Below, one piece after another: positions 1-11,671 of a stretch of DNA of 64,000 bases. A program made the translations under genes and the position numbers. Source of the stretch: Bathynomus jamesi (taxonomy: Eukaryota; Arthropoda; Malacostraca; Isopoda; Cirolanidae); NCBI GenBank assembly GCA_023014485.1, contig JAJOZX010012073.1:45786-109785 (forward strand), written 5' to 3'. Each line of letters opens with the position of its first letter. Positions within the stretch are counted from its first letter, which is position 1. The notes under the pieces were generated by a model. That model did not search any database, was not told the origin of the DNA, and saw only the letters and a program-made list of their open reading frames with translations.

Positions 1-2470
1 TTTTAGAAAGAGAGTATTTTGATCTTTCCAGGAAAGATCACGAGAAAAGGAAACGCCAACAATGTTAAGAGAAGAGGAAGGATTGAGTTGCGTGTTGTTG
101 AAGGTAAGGGGAGAGTTGTGTGGAAGATTGTGACGAGTAGACAGATGGAGTAACTGAATTTTTGAGGCATTGAAAGCTGCAAGGTTTTCTCCGCCCCAGT
201 CAGATATAGCAGAAAGATCAGAGGTCAGGTTTTCTATAGCCACCCTACGCGAATCATGGAGTGACTTCAGAGGGATGCTTTGCGAAGTGGGTGAAGAAGT
301 GAAAAGTGGAATCATCGGCATAGGAGTGAATAGGACAGGAAGTGCGAATTAAAAGATTATTAATAAATTAAAGGAAAAGAGTGGGTTACAGGACAGAACC
401 CACTATCAATTGCTTTAGGAGAAGAACAGTGGCCATCAACAACTGCAGCTATAGATCGGCCAGAAAGGAAATTAGAGATGAAGGCACAGATAGAAGGATG
501 AAGCCGAAGGAAGGCAGTTTCGAAATTAAAGATTTGTGCCAGACTTTATCAAAAGCTTTCGATATATCTAGCGCAATAGCAAAAGTTTCATTGAAATCCC
601 GAAAGGAGGATAACCAAGAGTCAGCGAGATATGCAAGAAGATCGTCCAGTCGAGCGTCCCTTGCGGAACCCATACTGACGCTCTGAAAGAAGTTTGTGAG
701 AAGAGAGGTGTTTAAGAATCTTCCTATTAAGGATAGATTCATAAACTTTAGAAAGGCAAGAAATCAAAGCATTTGGACGATAGTTGGAGTGTTGAGAACG
801 GTCACCCTTGTTTGGGACAGGCTGAATGAAAGCGAACTTCCAGCAGGAAGGAAAAGTACCAGATGAAAGACAAAAACAAAAGAGTTTGCCTGGACAAGGT
901 GTCAGCACTGAAGCACAGTTCTTAAGAACAACAGGAGGAACACCATCAGGACCGTACGCCTTCCTAAAGTTGAGCCCAGATAGGACAGAAAGCACATCTT
1001 TGGAAGAGATTCTAATTTCAGACAATTAATTCAGAGGGAGGAGGGGGTGGAGAAACAGCATCGGAATCGTCCAGGGTTGAGTTGGAGGAGAAAGTTTGAG
1101 CGAAGAGTTCAGCTTTGTCAGGAGAAGAGACGGCAACTGAGCCGTCGGAATGGAAAAGAGGAGGGAAAGAAGAGGAAGTAAAGTTGCTGAAGAGGTTCTT
1201 AGCTAGATGCCAGAAAGAGCGAGAAGAATTAGAATTGGATAAATTTTCACATTTTTGTCGGATGAAGGGATTTTTGGCGAGTCGAAGAACAGATTTTGCA
1301 TGATTCCGGCCAGAAATATAAGCTGAGTGAAAGTCAGGAGTTGGATGGCAACGGTACTTCTGAAAGCTTCCTCTCTGTTGCGGATAGCGTTAGAACAAGA
1401 AAAGTTAAACGAAGGTCTTTTTTGCATTAGTAGTAGGAATAGAATATGGAATGTACGCCTCCATGCCCGAGAGAATCACTTCCGTGATGCGCTCAGCACA
1501 ATCGGAAGGCCCCTGGCCACGGAAGCAGTAATCATTCCTTGTGAAGTCATAGAAGTAGTGCTGCAGGGTATCCCAATCAGTGGCGCCAAAGTGGGAGGAT
1601 TCAAAGGCCGAATTGGAGCGATAGGACAGGAAACAGATATAAGATTGTGGTCGGAGGAGCCCAACGGAGAAAAAAGTTTAACAGAGTAAGAAGAAGGTTA
1701 AGAGGTAAGAAGTGAATCCGGAATGTTGGGCCTGTCTCCAAGCCGATCGGGGATACGGGTGGGGTGCTGTACAATCTGCTGTAGGTCATTTATGATAGAA
1801 AAGTTGTAAGCTAGTTCACCAGGGACGTTAGTGAAATGGGAGGAAAGCCAAAGGTAGTGATGAACATTGAAATCTCCTAAAATGGAGATTTCAGCAAAGG
1901 GAGAGCGGGATAGAATGTATTCCACTTTGGAAGTGAGGTAGTGAAAGAGTTTTGGATAGTTAGTAGAATTAGGAGAAAGGTAAACAGTGCAGACGTATTT
2001 CGTTTGAGATTGGCATGTAAGCCGTAGCCAGAGGGCATATAATTCGGAAGATTTGAGTTCGGGAATACGAGAACAAGTTAAGTCATTGCGTACATATTCG
2101 CAACATCCACCTTTGGAGTGAAATTGAGTCGAAAGAAAGTAGGAGGATACAGAAAAGGGGTTGCTGTCAGTCGTCCTAGAGACCTGAGTTTCAGTGAAGA
2201 AAAGATGAAGTTCAGAGGAGAAATGGTGTTCAACACATTGAAAATCTGAGAAAAGGCCACGAATGTTGCAGAAATTAATGAAAAGTGAATCAGGCAGAGG
2301 CGCAGAACATCTCGGAGGGTCGGTAGCAGATCCAGCACCGCTCTCCGGGTGTGCGTTCTCGGTATCGGCAGCAAGGCAGCCAGAAATGGGGACATTTATG
2401 GTCCCTTCCCAAGGGGACTCCGAAGCTCTTGAAGTTGGTCATTTTTTTTTTAAATTTTGAAAAGATTATG
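1..2470 (-). mobile_element. Jockey-like non-LTR retrotransposon (LINE), degenerate, cut by window start
   Basis: Read on the minus strand this is an endonuclease plus reverse transcriptase polyprotein broken by frameshifts and stops. The apurinic endonuclease part runs from about 2300 down to 1480 and contains INFCNIRGL, the LGDFNVHH metal-binding motif (about 1860-1890) and GSSDHNLIS (about 1640-1665). The reverse transcriptase begins near 1025 with AYGPDGVPP, then NYRPNALISCLSKVYESI, QYGFRKGRSTG and the palm motif ALDISKAFDKVWH (about 560-590). The catalytic FADD box would lie before base 1, outside the window. Family placement (jockey/CR1 group) is from these motifs. It is not an active copy. 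The 5' limit near 2470 is approximate. Confidence 0.85.
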
Positions 2471-2734
2471 TAGTGTGTCAGATGCATGTATATGTAGTGA
2501 AGAATAGGGAGAGAAGTGTGTGTTTGAGAGCATGCTGGACTGCTCGCAGGCTAGATGAGACATGGAAAAAAATTAACTAAGGAGAATAGTAATAAGAGGA
2601 ACGGGAGTTCCAGCACTCCCTATCTTCTGTCTAACGTCCCCCCCTGGGAGTACTTCCCTGGTCGATTGGTGTCAACAATTTCCTCCTACATTAACACTTC
2701 CAGTTAACACCTACATTGGCTTTTCCATTACATG

Positions 2735-3182
2735 TACTTTTTATTTTTTATTTTTTTTCTTAGTATTACCTTTGGGAAGCTATTACTAATTTTATTATTT
2801 CTCGTTTCATAACGTGTATTATTGTTATCCCTTTATTACCTTAGTCTTTTTTTAACTTACTGTGTAATTAGTTATATCGTTGATTACCTTAATGGATACT
2901 GTACCTTTTTTTTATGGGATCTGTCTTCGTGCCAATTATCATTATCATCATAAACGTGTTGGTACTGTCACAACTTGACCTTTTTATTTTTATTTTTTAG
3001 TATTAGCTTTGTGTAGTTGTTATTAATTATTAATAATTTTATTATTACTCATTTTATTACGTGTATTACTGTTATTGTTTTTTAATTTATTGTTTAATAA
3101 TTCGTTGTATCGTTTACTACCCTGATGAATATTGTACTTTTTTATGGAGTTTGTATCCTGCCAATAAAGTTTATCATTATAT
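2735..3182. repeat. Diverged tandem duplication, about 200-bp unit
   Basis: Two similar AT-rich stretches lie head to tail, about 2735-2955 and 2979-3182. Both contain a run of T followed by TTAGTATTA, then a CGTGTATTA..TGTTAT stretch, and end with TACTGTACC or TATTGTACT, a T-run, ATGG and CCAAT. The second copy ends GCCAATAAAGTTTATCATTA, which resembles the 3' end of a LINE. No coding sequence is visible between 2600 and 3560. Confidence 0.5.
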
Positions 3183-3564
3183 AAAGTTAAAAACAATTGT
3201 CTTGACATTTTCACGTAAACGTATGATTGTTTTTAACGATGTTTTCCTCGCGAGTCGGTAAGCATTTTCATACAAGGGTATAAAACGTTGGTTAAAATAC
3301 CGTTATAGCCACACACAACCTGAAGTAATGAAATAGGGTGCCCTCTAGCTACCCAGTTAATGGCGGGGTATGCGCCCTTCCATTCACGAACCTTTACTGA
3401 CCTCTCCACGGAGAGACGCTCCGGTTTCGCTATCACCTAGAATGTACAGAAATGTTCCAAGGAGCTTCTTTGCTTCCCCTTATTGGCAGTTTACACAGTC
3501 TGGGAGGATGATCCGTGGCCTTAAACATGATCCTTGTTTCGTTTTAATATCATTACAAATTACC

Positions 3565-3565
3565 G

Positions 3566-3635
<70 letters not shown>
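3565..3635. repeat. (TG)n microsatellite
   Basis: About 35 uninterrupted TG dinucleotides. The flanks (3260-3560 and 3640-3960) are AT-rich and show no gene. Confidence 0.95.
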
Positions 3636-3637
<2 letters not shown>

Positions 3638-3963
3638 AATAGTAAGTATTAGAGTGAAGCGTATTAAAGTAGGTTAAAAAAATCCTCTTATCCGAAATGA
3701 AATATATTTGCTTTAATGGGTGTTAGAGGAATAAAAATCCACGGATAAATTTCGCCTCTTTTAACATTAAACACGAATTAGAATCTATTCGTAAATTCTT
3801 TTTAATAAATTCCTTTTCATAAAATGAATTTTACTTTATATTTGGAGAGAATTTGTATTCGGACTGATAGTTTATAAAATAAGAAGGGATAAACCATTTT
3901 TAAACTCTAGAAATAAATTTAAATCTAATCCCATACCAATTTCTCTCTTAAATACTGTACCTC

Positions 3964-3965
<2 letters not shown>

Positions 3966-4026
<61 letters not shown>
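3966..4026. repeat. (GA)n microsatellite
   Basis: About 30 GA dinucleotides. The stretch 4030-4770 holds only AT-rich sequence, an A-run at 4156-4170 and short ORFs with no recognisable domain. Confidence 0.95.
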
Positions 4027-4028
<2 letters not shown>

Positions 4029-4778
4029 AATTGCTTGCTTTATATTTAAATAAGGTAAAATCCTTTGCAAGAGAATTTTTTTATTTTCTATTTGAGGAAA
4101 TTTATTGGAATGTTTGAAAGCAATTTCCTTATTTTAAGTCGAAAAGTTTTTTGGAAAAAAAAAAAAAAAAGTCTAAAAGTCTGGTTTCATTTGCTTTAGT
4201 ATTCGAGTGTGGACGCTTTTGTAGTGAATTGGCGGTTAGGTTTCATTTAGGAATGCATTTTCACTTTATTCACAGTTGGTACAGTGGATAAGTTACGGCA
4301 TTCCATACAAAATTGCTGAAAATGATTAAGCAATATTATATCTTTTAAGACATATTTTAGCATCATTTTGTAAAAACTTTTACGAAATAAATCTTTGGCA
4401 GCGAAAAGTCCAAATTCTGACGTTATCAATAATTTTATACTGAGGACAAACGAGGTGGAAGGGAATTACAGCATCAGGGGAATCGAGAGATATTTTATAT
4501 GGAGCTGAGGGTAAGTGAGGGGAAAACTCTCCGTCATACTGAGAATAAATTTGTTGTCTCCTCCCGCCAGAAGATCGCTTCACTCACGACAGATTACGCT
4601 GAACGTCTACGGCGGGTAAGCGAGCCGATACAGGTACTGTTCGACAGGCAGTTGAACGCAAAATACGTAAACATTCCTACGCACGAAGTGGTAGCTCTGG
4701 TAGGAGAGAGATCGCGCGCCGTACGAAAAACAAAATATACCCAATAGCTGCCAAGCACTTTCATATTTACTGTGTGTG

Positions 4779-4813
<35 letters not shown>

Positions 4814-4814
4814 T

Positions 4815-5504
4815 TTAGGTTACTTCAGGTGAGTTTCAACGACGGTTCAGGATCGACCTACGGTCGACCCCTCTGCAGCATCCCGCCTCATTTGCGGGAT
4901 TTGGTGAAGGAGGGAATTGCTGTCTGATCTCCTCCTGCCCTCGTAGCCAGCCACGCATGACTGGTCAGGGACTTTGCACAGGAATCTGTCCAGCTGGTTC
5001 TTGAAGTTATTCAGGTCGGTGTGCTGGAGATGCCTCACTTCTTTTGGTAGGACATTGGAAAGCTTTGGGCCTCGTATTCTGAGGGTATTTTCCATCCTCG
5101 TTTTCATGGCCCCTTCTCCCACCGCAGCTGGGACCGTACAAAATCTGTCTCTTCTCTCATTCCAATTTGTTTCTGTTTCATTTCTAAGGTTAGGGACAGA
5201 GCCCTCAATTATTTTCAGTATGTATATTATTGTGTACCGCTCGCGCCTTCTTTCGAGAGAGTAGAGTTCCAGGGATTGTAGTTGAGACCAGTAGTCTTCA
5301 CCTTCCGTTTCCTCTATCTTAGACGTAAAAGTCGTTTGTATAGCTTCAATGTTCGCAATGTTTCGTTTTCTGTATGGGCTTGTGAGTAGTGAGCAATACT
5401 CAATTATTGGTAGGACTAGACTCTCTCCCATAATTTGAGCATGATGTTTGCTTTTCTACTGCGGAAGCTCCTCCAGATGATTCCCATTATTTTCATTATT
5501 TTTC

Positions 5505-5510
<6 letters not shown>
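4815..5510 (-). mobile_element. 3' end of a second LINE (reverse transcriptase C-terminal region)
   Basis: A minus-strand frame of 194 residues (5431-4847) reads LPIIEYCS, then RRRERYTIIYILKIIEGSVPN, and ends shortly after LDRFLCKVPDQ. This is the usual C-terminal, post-palm region of jockey/CR1-like LINE reverse transcriptases. The frame continues upstream after a one-base shift (RSFRSRKANIMLKL, about 5432-5480). The copy sits between a (TG)(TA)(CA) array at 4771-4814 and a (TA)n array at 5508-5552. It is 5'-truncated: no palm or endonuclease is present. Confidence 0.75.
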
Positions 5511-5556
<46 letters not shown>

Positions 5557-5955
5557 CACGAACACTACTTCTTCAGCAGACACCTGCTGGCATTTACAAT
5601 TTTTTTATACTTTCACAAAGAAATCTTTTGTTTCCCTCATCCTTCGAAGAAGATGACGTCACATCTCTTTAGCCTTATTTGAAGGAACCCCCGAGGCATC
5701 GAACCCCTTCAATTTGCTTACTTCAGTGACACGTTACATCCCATAATGTAAAGCAGTCGTAACAGACCGTCTTGGCCTCAGAGCTGGGCACTTCCGCAAA
5801 CACTTCCGCAAACCGCAAATTCCGCAATTGCGGAAGTATGTTTTTCGTTTGCGGATTTGCGTTTGCGGCAAAGTCATCGCCCCTAATTTGCGTTGCGGAA
5901 CTAAGACCGCAAACGCAAATCTTTCCGCAAATTTCCCACGTGGCTGGAGCAGAGC

Positions 5956-6175
5956 ATGTTCCCCAAACTTCACCGCAACGCCTGGGTTCATGTTTTCCTC
6001 AAGTATAACACGGCCATCCCCAGCTCTGCGGCCGTGGAGAGACTGTTCTCCCATGGGTCAGATATAATGAAGCCCAGCCTGACCTCTGACAACTTCCAAC
6101 GTCTCGTGTTCATGAAGGGGAACATGGACTTATTAAAACTGGATTTGGCTCAGTTACTGGAGGAGGACGACTGAA
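5956..6175 (+). pseudogene. hAT transposase C-terminal dimerisation domain (fragment)
   Basis: A 72-residue open frame with AIPSSAAVERLFSHGSDIM followed by LTSDNFQRLVFMKGN, the hallmark of the hATC dimerisation domain (variants of ERLFS and the downstream L-F-KGN). It ends LLEEDD at a TGA (6171-6173). The BED finger, the catalytic DDE core and the start codon are all missing. It lies inside the hAT element 5779-6786 and is almost certainly a leftover, not a gene. Confidence 0.85.
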
Positions 6176-6487
6176 CTTGTTGACAAAGCCAGAGGCGTAC
6201 ACTTGTAGAGGCTAGAGGGGTTGAGTTGTACAGTGAGCTCAAGCTGTGTACAGTCACAGTGTTAACTTAATTTAACTTGTGTAATGTAATGTGTGTACAG
6301 TTACTACAGTTACAGTACAGTCTTCTCTAACGTGTCTAAGTCTCAAAATTTATGAAATTCAAATGATTAAATTTATTATTTAATTTATTTACTATTTACT
6401 TGCAGGAGGTGTTTTTGTTCAATATAATATATCAATATATGTAGTATTTTTATTTCTTCTACAATAGTGATTTATTGTAATAAATTA

Positions 6488-6520
6488 TTTAGCCTTGTTT
6501 TTAATAAAAACAAGGCTAAA
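6488..6520. repeat. Perfect 15-bp inverted repeat (short hairpin)
   Basis: TTTAGCCTTGTTTTT and its exact complement flank a 3-base AAT loop, inside the 3' half of the hAT remnant. It is followed by A-rich DNA, not a T-run. Confidence 0.8.
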
Positions 6521-7139
6521 ACATTAAACATTAAAAAGATATAAAAACTTTTTATACCTCTTTAATGTTTTGGATACTTTTTATAGTTAAAATTGCGATT
6601 GCGGAATTTGCGGTTTGCGGAAGTGTTTGCGGAAGTGCCCAGCACTGTAAAAATTGGAAATATGGTTTGCGTTTGCGGCACCAAAAATGGCAAGCAGTTT
6701 GCGGATTTGCGGTTGCGGAAGGTAAGGTTTGAGTTTGCGGATTTGCGATTGCGGAAGTGATTTTGAGTTTGCGGTGCCCAGCTCTGCTTGGCCTGATGTC
6801 ATTCATTTATTTTTAATGACTGTAACTTTTTCGCGCGTTATTATAATTTCCAAGTCATCATTTAAGTGCACACTTATAACCATTCAATTCAAACTTAAGT
6901 ATCTTGAGAACTTCCATTCAGTCAACTCTAACGTTATTCATCATTCTTAAATGTCGTAAAAACTGTAAAAAATTATTTATTTTTCCTTTGTTTAATTAAA
7001 GGAAAAGGCCACGAAACCTTTTATCTCCTTTAATCACATTTATTATTTCGAATGGAAACTCAGATGGTGACCTCAAGCTTCAATCAATCGACCATTTATT
7101 TTAATTATCTAATTAACATTCATTATACCGTCAACTAGC

Positions 7140-7142
<3 letters not shown>

Positions 7143-7198
<56 letters not shown>

Positions 7199-7337
7199 CA
7201 TGCATATAAGATGAGACGGGTGTACCTGGCTTTGTGCGATGGAGAGCAGGCCTACAGGCGGGGCCACCAGCTTGACCTTTGTGTAAAGAGAGACCAACGC
7301 ACGGAATTGCTGCGAGGTTACGATATATATATATATA

Positions 7338-7377
<40 letters not shown>

Positions 7378-7418
7378 ACAAAAGTCAGTAAACATTGGAA
7401 CTATGTTTTTTCAGTGCA

Positions 7419-7477
<59 letters not shown>

Positions 7478-7526
7478 AAAGTCAGTAAACATTGGAACTA
7501 TGTTTTTTCAGTGCAATATATATATA

Positions 7527-7587
<61 letters not shown>

Positions 7588-7660
7588 TAATATATATATA
7601 TATTTGCAGTGAAAAGCATAGTTCCTGTTTCCTGACTTTTGGCCTACCCTTTATATATAT
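7143..7660. repeat. (TA)n/(GA)n arrays with a 45-bp motif repeated three times
   Basis: (TA)n runs at 7143-7194, 7422-7440 and 7517-7603, plus (GA)n at 7343-7373 and 7441-7474. The motif AAAAGTCAGTAAACATTGGA..TTTTTTCAGTGCAATATA occurs directly at about 7379-7422 and 7476-7520, and in inverted, diverged form at about 7603-7644 (TTTGCAGTGAAAAGCATAGT..). Between these lie scraps of a LINE 3' end. Confidence 0.7.
7205..7320 (+). mobile_element. LINE 3'-end fragment
   Basis: GTGTACCTGGCTTTGTGCGA through GGGGCCACCAGCTTGACC resembles the better copy at 7690-7915 in the same orientation (GGTACCTGGTTATGTGAGAT .. GGGCCACCAGTCTGACC). Only the last coding residues and 3' UTR of a LINE are left. Confidence 0.4.
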
Positions 7661-7689
7661 ACTGTATATATCAGAGGGTCAACACTATT

Positions 7690-7915
7690 TAACCACTATA
7701 AAAGGAAATAGGAAACAGAACTGGTGTTCATGTGGACATCTTCAAAAGAAGACTGGACACCCAGTTCAGGAAAAATCCCAGATGAGTCAGGGGTACCTGG
7801 TTATGTGAGATAGAGAAATCAAGAAATCGGTTCTCTCTTACATCGAGTCGGGTTTGGAGGTGAGGGCCACCAGTCTGACCGACGCGCGGAACCACTGACA
7901 GGTTCACGGGTATAT
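7690..7915 (+). mobile_element. LINE 3'-end fragment (reverse transcriptase C-terminal tail)
   Basis: The + strand reads NVDIFKRRLDTQFRK, then after a frameshift PDESGVPGYV, a common end of arthropod LINE reverse transcriptases (compare LDRFLCKVPDQ in the LINE at 4815-5510). A related shorter copy lies at 7205-7320. Confidence 0.5.
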
Positions 7916-8134
7916 ATTATTCGCATGTCTTTTTCATATTCACCTCCTCACAACAATCTTTTCCAGTACTGGTATTTTTTATCTTTATTTGCTGAAGCAG
8001 CTTCAGTATTTATTCATTTATTTATTTCCAGTTATTATTTTTTTATGCTTATTATTTACTGACTTTTATAATCCTATAAAATTTTTTTTGGGGGAAAAAA
8101 CGAATGGTGTCTATTTACTTTTGTCATCTCTGTA

Positions 8135-8554
8135 CAGGGTGTCCATAAAGTCACGCATCATAGGAACATAAGCAATGTCGGATCAAGTAAAGATAAGCAC
8201 CCCCAACCTTTTTTAGTTAGCTTTATAAGGCTAACTAACGAAAATATCACGACCTAACCTAACCAATCGTCAAGGGCGTACAGTTGACCTAACGATTGGT
8301 TAGGTTAAGTCGTGATATTTCGTTAGTTAGCCTTATAAAGCTAACTAAAAAAGGTTGGGGGTGCTTATCTTTACTTGATCCGCAATGTCTATTTATTTAT
8401 GTCTCCATCAGGCCAAATATGTTGAGAAACATTTAAAGAAACTTGCTTTTTCGTTTACAAAACATGTTTTGAGATTGGTGGGAATCATTTCGAACAAATA
8501 AATAAAACAACATAAATTTATTTTCTTATGATGCGTGACTTTATGGACACCCTG
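8135..8554. mobile_element. Mariner-type MITE with about 32-bp inverted termini
   Basis: Left end CAGGGTGTCCATAAAGTCAC and right end its near-perfect inverse are flanked by TA on both sides (8133-8134, 8555-8556). The inverted termini extend about 32 bp with one mismatch. No transposase is encoded. It hosts a second element (8180-8381). Confidence 0.9.
8180..8381. mobile_element. 202-bp foldback element nested in a MITE, perfect 8-bp target duplication
   Basis: The element is nearly one palindrome: GGATCAAGTAAAGATAAGCA at the left has its exact inverse at the right, with arms of about 90 bp. The direct octamer GCAATGTC flanks it (8172-8179, 8382-8389). The loop region holds CAAGGGCGTACAGTTGACCT. 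An 8-bp duplication suits hAT- or P-like mobilisation. It has no coding capacity. Confidence 0.9.
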
Positions 8555-8559
8555 TATAT

Positions 8560-9350
8560 ATGTATGTATGTATTTTCATACGAGTTGGGTTTTTAAAAAT
8601 ATATTTGGTGCAACAAAACTGTGATACCCATAGTACGCAGATTTGCTGGCATTCGCCCCTTGGCCCCTCCTTCCTTCCTGCATAAAATAAACATGAAACT
8701 AATTGACGGCTTATTACATTTCGTATCTTTATTAAAACTCAAGCGCTACGTGGCAATTCTCTGTTTTTTACAGACTTATACCAATCGAATCGATAAGATC
8801 GTAACATAAACACTTTAAAAAACTAACCCAACCTAACCTAACTTAATCTAACCGACAATATACTCGTCTATAGAATGTAAAATCTATCAGCAGTCGTAAT
8901 CCCCTCGGTTACCATTAACACTGTACAGCGATAATTGAGCAAATTACTGAAGTTGAGGAGAGGGTTTTCCTCCCCTCACATAACCAAATAATGACCTAAT
9001 ATTTATGAACTTTTAGAAATTAAAACTCACGATTCTCAATTATAAGGTCCTTTACTATTCGGTACACTGACCTTTAAATCTGAAATCCATTCATTATCCT
9101 TGTGTTGAATTTATTTTAATTTTATTATGTAATTAATTTTATTTATTTATTTCTTTTTTTTTTCGGCAAAACTTTTTTAAATATTTAAAAAGTAGCCTCG
9201 AATGAAACCAGTTCCCAAATTATTATTGGCCATAAATGAACCGTCTTAATATTATAACAGCTTCACGTGAAGAAACCGTACGTAATTCATCCAGTTAAAG
9301 ACGAAACTCTATGCAAATGAACTACACCAACCATCACATTATAAAGCATA

Positions 9351-9381
<31 letters not shown>

Positions 9382-10080
9382 GCTTTTTGGTTGAAGGAAC
9401 TTGCGTCAAATGACTTTTTATTTTAGAAGTGAATTAAGGACCCTAATCTTCGTATAATTACTGTTCGTAATACGTAACTTATTTATATAATAATAATAAT
9501 TACCGATGTAGGATCAGTAATTTATTATGCAATAACTAAAAACAACTTTCTTTTCACGAATATATAAACCTAAGATAAATTTTTAAAGTAGAGGCTTATA
9601 TAAATCCTTTGTCTCCGATGAAGCGTCACTTGTTTACAGCCCAATTAGGTTAAACTATCGTATCTTATATTCATTTTCCAAATAGGAGAATATGTAATCT
9701 GTTAACATCTTGTTAAAAGTAGTTACAATAATATATTTTAGAGCTTTATTTATCGCCTCCAATCGACAAAACAAATAAAATTATTACATTTGGTTTGTAT
9801 GGATTAACTATCAGGTTGTAACATAAATTCTGATCGATTAGAAAATGGTGATAGATAAATAATAGAATAACCTCAAGATAATGTGAAATAGTTTTAGAAA
9901 TGTTGCAAAATACACGCGGCGACAGGTTCGCACAGTTTTTATCACGATACAGAATGATACAGAATGACTTAAGCTAGTGTAGGCTTAGGCTAATATAGGA
10001 TTAGGCTAATGAATATTTTCTCTGCTGTTTTTCATACAGTTACAACGCCACCACTACGATTTTACAGTAATTGAAAAAAC
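8560..10080. other. AT-rich stretch without recognisable genes
   Basis: Contains an interstitial AACCTAACCTAAC-like run at 8827-8840, an (AAT)n microsatellite at about 9351-9380 and a short TAGGCTTAGGCTAATA repeat at 9971-10010. No ORF with a recognisable domain. Confidence 0.7.
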
Positions 10081-10702
10081 ATGGAGCCCACGAAAGAGCA
10101 TATTCGACATGTGATGCTGTATGAGTTCCATAAAGGATCTAACGCTAGTGAATCCGCAAAAAACATTCAAAGAGTTTATGGAAATGATGTTGTGAGCGAA
10201 TGGATGTGTAGGAGATGGTTTGAGAAGTTCAGAAATGGAGACTCAGTCTGAAAGATTACACTGGTCAACAAAGATTTTTCATCAGAGTAAAATTTGTGGT
10301 GGCTGGATAGCATTTGTCACGCTGATTCCAAAACTGCATTCAGATTTTTTCTAGCACGTATAGTTTTCAAGATGAAGGCATATATATAACTACACAGATT
10401 TAACCATTTTAAATAGGCAAAATACTAATATTTCAACATTTGATTGTGTTTATTTTATTGTGTTTTTTTAGTTTAGTCATCTTATTGATTTCAATTATCT
10501 TAATTATACATCTTATGTATTTCAGGTGTGAGCTTTTACGTCTAGCAGCACTGTGATTCAGGCAACAACGCCGTGCTTTGTGTGTCAAAAGATCAGTCCA
10601 GTCCAAGAACTTGTTGTGTCAAGTTGGTGTACATTTTTTTTTAATTTATAGTTTGCTCAGGTCAGTCAACATGCCTCGACAATGTAAGAATGACCCCTGA
10701 AA

Positions 10703-11584
10703 GCAGTTCTTTTGTATAATGGTAATATAATGCCATCCATCCCCATTGCCCATTCCGTCCATCTAAAAGAGACATATGACAATATGGATATACTACTGAA
10801 GGTAATCAAATACGACAGTCATCAATGGAATGTTTGTGGGGATCTAAAAGTTATAGGAATGCTTATGGGTATGCAGTCAGGATTCACAAAATTTTGTTGT
10901 TTCCTTTGCCTGTGGGACAGTCGCGCCACTATAGAACATTACACCAAAAGTGACTGGCCACTTAGGTATACATATGTCCCAGGGATAAGCAATGTCCAGT
11001 CTGTCCCTTTAGTGGATCCCCAAAAGATCTATCTGTCACCTCTTCACATTAAACTTGGTTTAATGAAGAATTTTGTTAAAGCAATGGGTAAAGTCAATTC
11101 TTAAGGGTTCCAATACCTTTCAAGGAAATTTCCGAAGGTTACTGCAGCAAAATTGAAGGAAGGAATTTTTGTTGGGCCAAAAATAAGGGAGGTTTTGAAT
11201 GACACTGAATTTGAAAAAGTCCTAAGTCCGCTGGAATTGAAGGCTTGGCTGGCGTTCAAATGGATATGTGAAAACTTTCTTGGAAGCAACAAGTCACCTG
11301 CGTATAAGGATGGAGTCAAGAACCTCCTTGATGCCTTCAAAGAAATGGAGTGTCGAATGTCGTTAAAAATTCACTTCCTGCATTCCCACTTAGATTTCTT
11401 TCCTGAAAACCTTGGTGCAGTGAGTGACGAGCAAGGAGAGCGCTTCCATCAAGATATTCAGATGATGGAGAAGCGCTACCAAGGATATTGGAATGAAAGC
11501 ATGACGGCGGACCATTGTTGGATGCTGTATCGTGACAATCCAGGCCAAATTTACAAAAGGAAATCACACTCACAGCGCTTTTAA
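10703..11584 (+). pseudogene. Uncharacterised multicopy DDE-like protein, copy B (frameshifted, N-terminus missing)
   Basis: Two overlapping frames, 10712-11104 and 11105-11584, form one protein after a shift at about 11100. The order is PIAHSVHLKETYDNM, then CGDLKVIGMLMG (about 10840-10870), FCCFLCLWDSRA..EHY (about 10895-10940), LVDPQKIYLSPLHIKLGLMK, EGIFVGPKIREVL, MSLKIHFLHSHLDFFPENLG (about 11360-11415) and GERFHQDIQMMEKRYQGYW. The N-terminal zinc-binding region seen in copy A is absent, although a short start-like MPRQCKND lies at 10671. The family is very common in arthropod genomes as hypothetical proteins. Conserved D, CxxC and H residues suggest a CMC-type transposase; that is inference. 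Confidence 0.75.
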
Positions 11585-11671
11585 TAAAATAATGTATATA
11601 TTCTTTATTTATAAGTACATTGAATAAAGTATATGATGTATTTGTTGTTTAGCATTCCTAAGTGTGATCTA

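Larger units (their letters stand above)
5779..6786 (+). mobile_element. hAT transposon remnant with 8-bp target-site duplication
   Basis: The element starts CAGAGCTGGGCA and ends TGCCCAGCTCTG, inverted 12-bp termini typical of hAT elements. It is flanked on both sides by the identical octamer CTTGGCCT (5771-5778 and 6787-6794). Both ends carry many GCGGA/GCGGTT-type hexamers (CCGCAA on the left), a dense subterminal repeat array. The middle retains only the end of a transposase (see 5956-6175). A second terminus-like sequence, GTTTGCGGAAGTGCCCAGCA at about 6627-6646, lies 140 bp inside the right end. About 1 kb in all, so internally deleted and non-autonomous. Confidence 0.9.

Noticed and set aside
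3370..3639. Frame ending in Cys-Val repeats
   Set aside because: It is a translation of the (TG)n microsatellite.
4499..4747. 82-residue open frame
   Set aside because: No homology or motif recognised, and it overlaps frames on the other strand of equal quality.
8827..8840. Telomere-like AACCT repeats
   Set aside because: Only two or three units, as at 17881-17898; interstitial and probably incidental or part of MITEs, not a telomere.
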